NCBI GenBank assembly: GCA_937896705.1
Contig: CALBOC010000059.1
Span: 1-10,628, forward strand
Source: an uncultured Micrococcaceae bacterium
GTDB lineage: Bacteria > Actinomycetota > Actinomycetes > Actinomycetales > Micrococcaceae
Length of the DNA stretch: 10,628 nt
Reading direction: 5' to 3'
This document shows positions 6,595 to 10,628 of the stretch, piece by piece; the stretch's first letter is position 1, and every line of letters begins with the position of its first letter. The position numbers and the translations under genes were made by a program. The notes under the pieces were generated by a model. The model worked only from the letters and a program-made list of their open reading frames with translations, ran no database searches and was not told the origin of the DNA.

Positions 6595-7563
6595 ATGCCA
6601 GGTCAAGGAGCCACAAGGACAGATGGCAATTTCAAATCTTTCAGTACAGCGCACATCCCACACCATGAGCGTGTGGAATTTTGGGAAGCGCATAACGCTG
6701 ATGCGTTAATCGGCTTAGACATCCGACCGCTCCACACCCAGACGCTCGATGCGCAACAGCATAATCGAGAGACGTCGCATACCAGAGCCGCGAAAGTTTT
6801 GGGCTCGTCTCAACTGGTTGAGCGTACCCCGGAGATGATCAAGAAACACCCCACTGAAGCCGTCGCGCTCTTCTTCTGTACGCAAGGCGATTCATTTTAT
6901 AGCGACGAAAACAGCACGCATGTCTTACAAGCAGGGCAAATGCTCGCTTGCAACGCAGACCGCCCGTTTCTTCGTGGCTTCGGCGTTGGGGTGTCTGAGA
7001 TGGTGCTGACCGTGAGCATGGATGCTTATACGGAAATCACCCGGGGCAAGCCTCTTACTAGCCCGGTGAAACTTACCTTCGGGAGTGCGCTGGGCACTGA
7101 CAGCGGGCCCACGGCCGCCACACAGCTTGCCCGCCTCGTGGATAGTTCTTTGAATGCTTCCCATGATCAAGCTGCGACCTTCGAAGATCAAACGTTATCC
7201 TGGCTCGAATCGCTTTTCCACGAGGGGCAGGCGGACCTCAACCAACTCTTCCAACAAGCTCAGCATTTCATTGATCTTAACCTTGCTCATCCAAACTTGC
7301 GTCGAACCGATCTTGCACGCTGGCTACATTTAAGCGAACGTCAGGTCGGGCGTGTTTTCTCAGCCCAGGGCACGAGCTTTTCGAACGAGCTGCTCCTGCG
7401 GCGTGTGCAGGCTGCGCGTTCGATCTTGCAAACAGAACCCCACGCACCAATAGCTGACATTGCCCGCCGGTGCGGTTTTAGTTCTACTTCATATTTTTCA
7501 CGGTCATTCCGTAAGGTCCTTGGCCACTCACCAAGTGAGGAACGTGCCTACATAGACTATTAG
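6595..7563 (+). CDS. AraC-family transcriptional regulator
   Basis: A 322-residue regulator with an N-terminal AraC_binding_2-type sensor domain (about residues 15-180; its HIPHHERVEFWEAH opening is typical) and a C-terminal double helix-turn-helix at about 221-318. The second helix-turn-helix contains IADIARRCGFSSTSYFSRSFRKVLGHSPSE, the classic AraC/XylS signature. ATG 6595 is preceded by GTGAGG with a 5-base spacer; an in-frame GTG at 6484 would add 37 residues that look unlike the family. The gene is divergent from the aromatic monooxygenase, so it most likely activates that gene when an aromatic inducer is bound, as related AraC proteins do for phenolic catabolism. The inducer and binding site are unknown. 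It ends 40 bases from the convergent DUF421 gene with no clear terminator between. Confidence 0.9.
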   Translation: MPGQGATRTDGNFKSFSTAHIPHHERVEFWEAHNADALIGLDIRPLHTQTLDAQQHNRETSHTRAAKVLGSSQLVERTPEMIKKHPTEAVALFFCTQGDSFYSDENSTHVLQAGQMLACNADRPFLRGFGVGVSEMVLTVSMDAYTEITRGKPLTSPVKLTFGSALGTDSGPTAATQLARLVDSSLNASHDQAATFEDQTLSWLESLFHEGQADLNQLFQQAQHFIDLNLAHPNLRRTDLARWLHLSERQVGRVFSAQGTSFSNELLLRRVQAARSILQTEPHAPIADIARRCGFSSTSYFSRSFRKVLGHSPSEERAYIDY

Positions 7564-7603
7564 CGCGTAGGAAGCAGAGGCCTATCTGATCCGGCACTAA
7601 TAG

Positions 7604-8125
7604 CTATCTCATATCTTGCGAACCCGGTATGTCTTGTAGCGCCGAGCCGTCACCGTATTGACTGTCGTTAATCACGCTAAACGTGCCGTTACTTTCGAGG
7701 ACGACTGCCTTGACCTTCGAAAGATCTCCAGTGCCACTTTGTCGAACCGCCTGACGCAGTTCGGATTCGGTCAAGCGTTGGCGACGTAGAGTTTCATGCT
7801 GAACTTTGCCGTCGGCCAGTAACAGCGCTGGCCGTGCGGTCACCGCGTTGCGTACGCGGGGCCATCGCACTGAGATAGCGGTCAGGATAAATTGCAGTCC
7901 CAACAACAGCGCCAGGGCAGTGACGCCCTCTGCCAGGGTGATGTCTGCATTGAGCAGCGTGCTCGCTAGTATCGAGCCCAGAGCCACGGTCACCACGAAG
8001 TCGAAGGCGTTGAGTTGGCTCAGGGAGCGTTTGCCGGACAGTCGCACCACGGCCACGAGCAAGACGTAGGCGGACCCTCCGACCAAAATGACTGTGACCA
8101 AGGCAGACCAGGAATCAAACCACAC
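7604..8125 (-). CDS. DUF421 (YetF-like) membrane protein
   Basis: A 173-residue membrane protein of the DUF421/YetF family, whose biochemical role is not established. The N-terminal half has hydrophobic segments at about 7-27, 42-60 and 66-84, with conserved RLSGKRSLSQLNAFDFVVTVALGS at the loop and second helix. The C-terminal cytoplasmic part holds the family's small mixed domain (about 98-153), including LRRQRLTESELRQAVRQ and AVVLESNGTFSVI. GTG 8125 starts the protein at (M)WFDSWS, as in relatives, with GGAGG 11 bases upstream. An upstream GTG at 8170 adds 15 residues that precede the ribosome-binding site and have no family support. It is short for YetF proteins of Bacillus but usual for actinobacterial members. 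It is convergent with the AraC gene and its neighbours suggest no specific role. Confidence 0.85.
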   Translation of the reverse strand: MWFDSWSALVTVILVGGSAYVLLVAVVRLSGKRSLSQLNAFDFVVTVALGSILASTLLNADITLAEGVTALALLLGLQFILTAISVRWPRVRNAVTARPALLLADGKVQHETLRRQRLTESELRQAVRQSGTGDLSKVKAVVLESNGTFSVINDSQYGDGSALQDIPGSQDMR

Positions 8126-8460
8126 GACGATGCAAACCTCCGATCGGGCCCGCGGCACGGGCTGACTCACGTAACTCGTTCAGCCTACTGAATCTCAGCG
8201 ACACAATGAGGATCGCTGGTTACGAGCTTGCGATATCCCTTTTTCTCTGGCCCATTTGCCTTTCAAACGCGTGCGCTCACGCTCCACTCGTTCTTGACGC
8301 ACTGTTGCAAGAGCCGTGTCAAAACGGTTACTTTCGTCTGTGTGAGATTGAGCGCGGCGGCTAAAAGTGGGAAGGTGCAGTAATGTTTATGCACCGAGAT
8401 TCTGTCGGCTGGCTACAAACAGGCCTAGAGCTCTTTCCGGACTTAATCCCTCTTTTCCAG
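8126..8460. other. Region between DUF421 gene and tRNA terminator; unresolved open frame
   Basis: No confident gene lies here. On the minus strand a frame stays open for 64 codons from 8386 to the stop at 8195-8197 and reads like protein, with a charged helical stretch VRQERVERERTRLKGKWARE. It has no ATG or TTG; the first GTG, at 8302, would give 35 residues and no ribosome-binding site precedes it. A 6-bp inverted repeat CAGCGA/TCGCTG at 8196-8218 covers the end of this frame. A second one, GGTGCA/TGCACC, lies at 8374-8395. The frame may be a small gene with an unusual start, a decayed gene, or chance. Confidence 0.25.
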
Positions 8461-8496
8461 AAAAACAAAAAAGATCGTTGCAAAATGCAACGATCT
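8461..8496 (-). terminator. Rho-independent terminator of the tRNA operon
   Basis: A perfect 11-bp stem AGATCGTTGCA / TGCAACGATCT (8472-8496) with a 3-base loop, followed on the minus strand by TTTTTTGTTTTT. It begins 5 bases after the 3' end of tRNA-Glu, so it ends the tRNA-Gln/tRNA-Glu transcript. This is the clearest terminator in the window. Confidence 0.93.
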
Positions 8497-8501
8497 CATT
8501 G

Positions 8502-8574
8502 TGACCCCAACGGGATTCGAACCCGTGCTACCGCCGTGAGAGGGCGGCGTACTAGGCCGCTATACGATGGGGCC
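8502..8574 (-). tRNA. tRNA-Glu (anticodon CTC)
   Basis: 73 bases that fold into a full cloverleaf. The acceptor stem is GGCCCCA / TGGGGTC with discriminator A; one G-T pair is present. The anticodon stem CCGCC / GGCGG encloses loop CTCTCAC with anticodon CTC, which reads GAG. The T arm is ACGGG-TTCGAAT-CCCGT. No 3' CCA is encoded, so CCA must be added enzymatically. It is second of two tandem tRNA genes, 46 bases after tRNA-Gln, and is followed directly by a terminator. Confidence 0.97.
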
Positions 8575-8600
8575 GCACTACACAAGGTAGTGGGTGACTC

Positions 8601-8614
8601 CCTCACAAGTGAGG
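8601..8614. repeat. Short palindrome between the two tRNA genes
   Basis: CCTCAC-AA-GTGAGG, 6-base perfect arms with a 2-base centre, in the 46-base spacer between tRNA-Gln and tRNA-Glu. In the precursor RNA it could form a small hairpin that spaces the tRNAs or guides processing. It could also be chance. Confidence 0.35.
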
Positions 8615-8620
8615 AATTCG

Positions 8621-8692
8621 CTGGGGTACCAGGACTCGAACCTAGAATGACGGTACCAGAAACCGTTGTGTTGCCGATTACACCATACCCCA
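8621..8692 (-). tRNA. tRNA-Gln (anticodon CTG)
   Basis: 72 bases folding into a cloverleaf. The acceptor stem is TGGGGTA / TACCCCA with discriminator G, the usual weak U1-A72 start of bacterial tRNA-Gln. The anticodon stem ACGGT / ACCGT encloses loop TTCTGGT with anticodon CTG, which reads CAG. The T arm contains GGTTCGAGTCC. No CCA is encoded. It is the first of two tandem tRNAs, 41 bases after the HAD gene. In most actinobacteria this tRNA is first charged with glutamate by GluRS and then amidated by GatCAB; gltX lies just upstream. Confidence 0.97.
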
Positions 8693-8725
8693 AGGGTCTT
8701 GCTACGCTGTGCGCAACGAGAGATA

Positions 8726-8753
8726 ACTTTACCCTAAATTCTTTTGTTGTCAA
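8726..8753 (-). promoter_or_regulatory. Promoter of the tRNA-Gln/tRNA-Glu unit
   Basis: On the minus strand, TTGACA (8753-8748), a 16-base spacer, then TAAAGT (8731-8726, 4 of 6 matches to TATAAT). Transcription would start near 8719, about 27 bases before the mature tRNA-Gln 5' end. The -35 box is a full consensus match and lies inside the last codons of the HAD gene, so the tRNAs can be made independently of gltX-HAD read-through. Confidence 0.6.
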
Positions 8754-9453
8754 AACTGAGGGCATTGATGTGCAGAACGTCACTCAGGGAACGAACTTTG
8801 AGCACTCGTTCCAGGTCTGCCAGCGTATTCTGTCGGTCGACCAATAACGAAATCAGCCCCGCATCGCGCGCGCCGAGTCCGTCGTTGATGATATCGTCAC
8901 CGATCATCAGCGTGTGGGCTGGGTCGGCGTTGAGCCGGTTGGCTCCTTCGAGAAACATCGAGGCGTGAGGTTTCGGTTTACCGGTGACATCCGTGCCGAT
9001 CACCACATCAAACGGCAGGCCAGCCTGCTCGAGCTTATGCGCCTGGTAGTCGGTCACGTTATTCGTCGCCGCACCGTAAGCGATGCCCATGTCATCTAGG
9101 GCTCCGAGTAGTGGTGGCACATCATCAAATGGCGCCCAGTGCTGGGAGACCACTTCTTCGTAGCCGACGATCCACAGCTCATCGTCGGGTGTGCCGCTGA
9201 GCTGGAGGATCTCCATGGCGTCGCGCACCCGACACAGCCGCTGTTCGGCGAAGGACATGCGCCCGTTGATGTATGAGTTGTAGTAGTCGTGGGGGTCGTG
9301 TACGAATGCTTCTGCGGCCACCGGCATGGCGGGATGCGATGACACCTGGTCGCCGAACTGGGCGGTGAGTTGCTGTCGGAAGGCAACCTGTTGGGCCCCG
9401 GCCAGGTCGACCAGGGTGTCATCAACATCGAAGAGTACGGCGCGAACTATGAT
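8734..9453 (-). CDS. HAD-family hydrolase with non-canonical start
   Basis: A soluble haloacid dehalogenase-like hydrolase, probably a phosphatase; the substrate is unknown. Read from ATC 9453 it has 239 residues and all four HAD motifs: DVDDT at 9-13 (nucleophile D9, acid/base D11), ATNN at 129-132, GKPKP with K159, and GDD at 185-187 followed by IIND. The cap-domain region lies between motifs I and II. No ATG, GTG or TTG exists between the upstream in-frame stop (TAA at 9460-9462) and motif I. The first GTG, at 9345, would remove both catalytic aspartates. The likely start is therefore ATC 9453, with AAGG 7 bases upstream, or ATA 9450; both overlap the end of gltX. This suggests translational coupling to gltX, or a sequence error in the start codon. 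The end of the gene overlaps the tRNA promoter. Confidence 0.82.
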   Translation of the reverse strand: MIVRAVLFDVDDTLVDLAGAQQVAFRQQLTAQFGDQVSSHPAMPVAAEAFVHDPHDYYNSYINGRMSFAEQRLCRVRDAMEILQLSGTPDDELWIVGYEEVVSQHWAPFDDVPPLLGALDDMGIAYGAATNNVTDYQAHKLEQAGLPFDVVIGTDVTGKPKPHASMFLEGANRLNADPAHTLMIGDDIINDGLGARDAGLISLLVDRQNTLADLERVLKVRSLSDVLHINALSFDNKRI

Positions 9454-10628
9454 TGTTCGGCCTTAAACTTGCTGATGCGTTCCAGGGTCTTCGCGCGGCC
9501 CAGAATCACCAGTGACTCAAACAAGGGTGGTGATACGCGGCGCCCGGAGATCGCGGTGCGGACCGGACCGAATGCATGACGTGGTTTGAGTTCCAGCTCA
9601 TCGATCAGAGCGGTACGCAATGCCGGTTCGATGGCGTCTTGATCCCAGGTTTCCAGATCTGACAGGACATTCTCTGCTGCAGTCAGCACTTCGGCCAGAT
9701 TCTGCGGCATGCCCTTCATCGCACCCTGTTCAACCTCGACGGTGTCGGTGAACAAGAAGGCCAGCATGTCAGCGGCTTCTCCCAGCAAGTGGACGCGCTC
9801 CTGAACCAGGGGTGCGGCTTCCGTAAGGATCTGTTCTTCCCGGTCGGTCAGGGTCTCCCCCACCAGCTGCCGGTCTTGTAGGTATGGGATCAGACGGTTG
9901 CGGAAGTCCTCGGCTTCGAGTTTGCGAATGTGCGTGCCATTGATCGCGATGGCTTTTTTCTCATCGAAGCGTGCGGGGTTGGCCAGCACGTTGTGAATAT
10001 CGAAGTTTTCGACGAATTCTTCTGGGGTGAAGATGTCTTCATCAGCTGATAGCGACCATCCCAGTAGCGCGAGGTAGTTCAGCAGGCCTTCGCGAATAAA
10101 GCCGTTTTCTCTGTGGTGGAACAGGCTGGACTGCGGATCACGTTTGGATAGCTTCTTGTTGCCCTCACCCATCACATATGGCAGGTGTCCAAACTGGGGT
10201 TGGAAGTCTGCCACGCCGACGGCGTACAGCGCCCGGTACAGCGCGATCTGGCGGGGGGTTGAAGACAGCAGGTCTTCGCCGCGGAGCACGTGGGTCACGC
10301 CCATGAGCGCGTCATCCACGGGGTTGACCAAGGTGTACAGCGGTGAGCCGTCTGCGCGCACGACGACGAAGTCAGCAACCGAGCCGGCGCTGAAGCTGAT
10401 AGGGCCGCGCACGATGTCGTTGAAGGCAATATCGTGGTCTGGCATGTGTAGTCGCCACACGGGTTTGCGACCTTCGGCCTCGTAGGCGGCAATTTGTTCA
10501 TCGGTCAGGTTGCGGTCGTAACCGTCGTAGCCGAGTTTTTGATCGCGACCGGCAGCTTTGTGGCGGGCTTCGGTTTCTTCTGCGGTCGTATAGGACGGGT
10601 AGATGAAACCGCCGTCTTTGAGTTTGGC
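9447..10628 (-). CDS. gltX: Glutamyl-tRNA synthetase, C-terminal 393 residues (5' end outside window)
   Basis: GluRS joins glutamate to tRNA-Glu in the cytoplasm. The frame is open to the right edge and codes for 393 residues before the stop, so roughly the first 100 residues, with the HIGH motif, are missing. The fragment starts in the catalytic domain ([13 protein letters not shown], then [15 protein letters not shown]). It contains [14 protein letters not shown] and the KMSKS-type motif as KLSKR at fragment residues 159-163 (10140-10154). The C-terminal half is the helical anticodon-binding region, with [15 protein letters not shown] and the late [17 protein letters not shown] motif of bacterial GluRS. 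In actinobacteria GluRS is normally non-discriminating and also charges tRNA-Gln, in line with the two tRNA genes downstream. Its stop codon overlaps the proposed HAD start, so the two genes are likely co-transcribed. Confidence 0.97.
   Translation of the reverse strand, partial: AKLKDGGFIYPSYTTAEETEARHKAAGRDQKLGYDGYDRNLTDEQIAAYEAEGRKPVWRLHMPDHDIAFNDIVRGPISFSAGSVADFVVVRADGSPLYTLVNPVDDALMGVTHVLRGEDLLSSTPRQIALYRALYAVGVADFQPQFGHLPYVMGEGNKKLSKRDPQSSLFHHRENGFIREGLLNYLALLGWSLSADEDIFTPEEFVENFDIHNVLANPARFDEKKAIAINGTHIRKLEAEDFRNRLIPYLQDRQLVGETLTDREEQILTEAAPLVQERVHLLGEAADMLAFLFTDTVEVEQGAMKGMPQNLAEVLTAAENVLSDLETWDQDAIEPALRTALIDELELKPRHAFGPVRTAISGRRVSPPLFESLVILGRAKTLERISKFKAEQS

Noticed and set aside
8126..8170. 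GTG 8170 as start of the DUF421 protein.
   Set aside because: It lies upstream of the GGAGG at 8137-8141, and relatives start at MWFDSW, matching GTG 8125.
8383..8847. Plus-strand 154-codon frame across the tRNA genes.
   Set aside because: It is antisense to two complete tRNA genes, a terminator and the HAD 3' end; no family resemblance.
1..10628. CRISPR array, insertion sequence, integrase or attachment site at the tRNA genes.
   Set aside because: No regularly spaced repeats, no transposase or integrase, and no repeated tRNA 3' end was seen in the window.

Overview
This window looks like chromosomal DNA from a medium-to-high-GC actinobacterium, most likely Micrococcales near Micrococcaceae. 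The evidence is the leuC-leuD-murA gene order, an IclR regulator of the NdgR/LtbR type divergent from leuC, glutamyl-tRNA synthetase followed by tRNA-Gln and tRNA-Glu genes, and tRNA genes without an encoded CCA end. Genus-level placement is inference. Most genes are ordinary housekeeping genes. I see no CRISPR array, insertion sequence, phage gene or defence island.

Region 1 (1-3136): leucine biosynthesis and its regulator. On the minus strand leuC and leuD encode the two subunits of 3-isopropylmalate dehydratase. They are followed at the left edge by the first codons of murA (peptidoglycan precursor synthesis). An IclR-family regulator is transcribed divergently from leuC. The shared gap carries a 17-bp inverted repeat that is the best operator candidate in the window.

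Region 2 (3133-4260): thiL, thiamine-monophosphate kinase, minus strand. Its stop codon overlaps that of the IclR gene. Its upstream gap holds a perfect 9-bp-arm inverted repeat.

Region 3 (4261-7563): an accessory-looking aromatic catabolism module. A flavin monooxygenase of the phenol 2-monooxygenase / 3-hydroxybenzoate 4-monooxygenase family (minus strand) is closed by a strong hairpin. It is divergent from an AraC-family regulator across a 400-bp gap with several small repeats.

Region 4 (7604-8460): a small DUF421 (YetF-like) membrane protein, minus strand, then a stretch without a confident gene. That stretch holds an open frame that reads like protein but has no usable start codon.

Region 5 (8461-10628): a translation cluster, all minus strand: gltX (5' end cut by the window edge), an HAD-family hydrolase, tRNA-Gln(CTG), tRNA-Glu(CTC), and a textbook Rho-independent terminator. 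The HAD gene has no ATG, GTG or TTG start that keeps its catalytic aspartates; it seems to start at ATC or ATA overlapping the gltX stop. A promoter-like TTGACA-N16-TAAAGT for the tRNAs lies across the end of the HAD gene. In most actinobacteria one non-discriminating GluRS charges both tRNA-Glu and tRNA-Gln, so the enzyme and both of its RNA substrates are encoded side by side.

I found no convincing new biological system. The observations most worth a second look are the non-canonical HAD start, the gltX/tRNA cluster, the monooxygenase-AraC pair with its unknown substrate, and the leuC/iclR operator.
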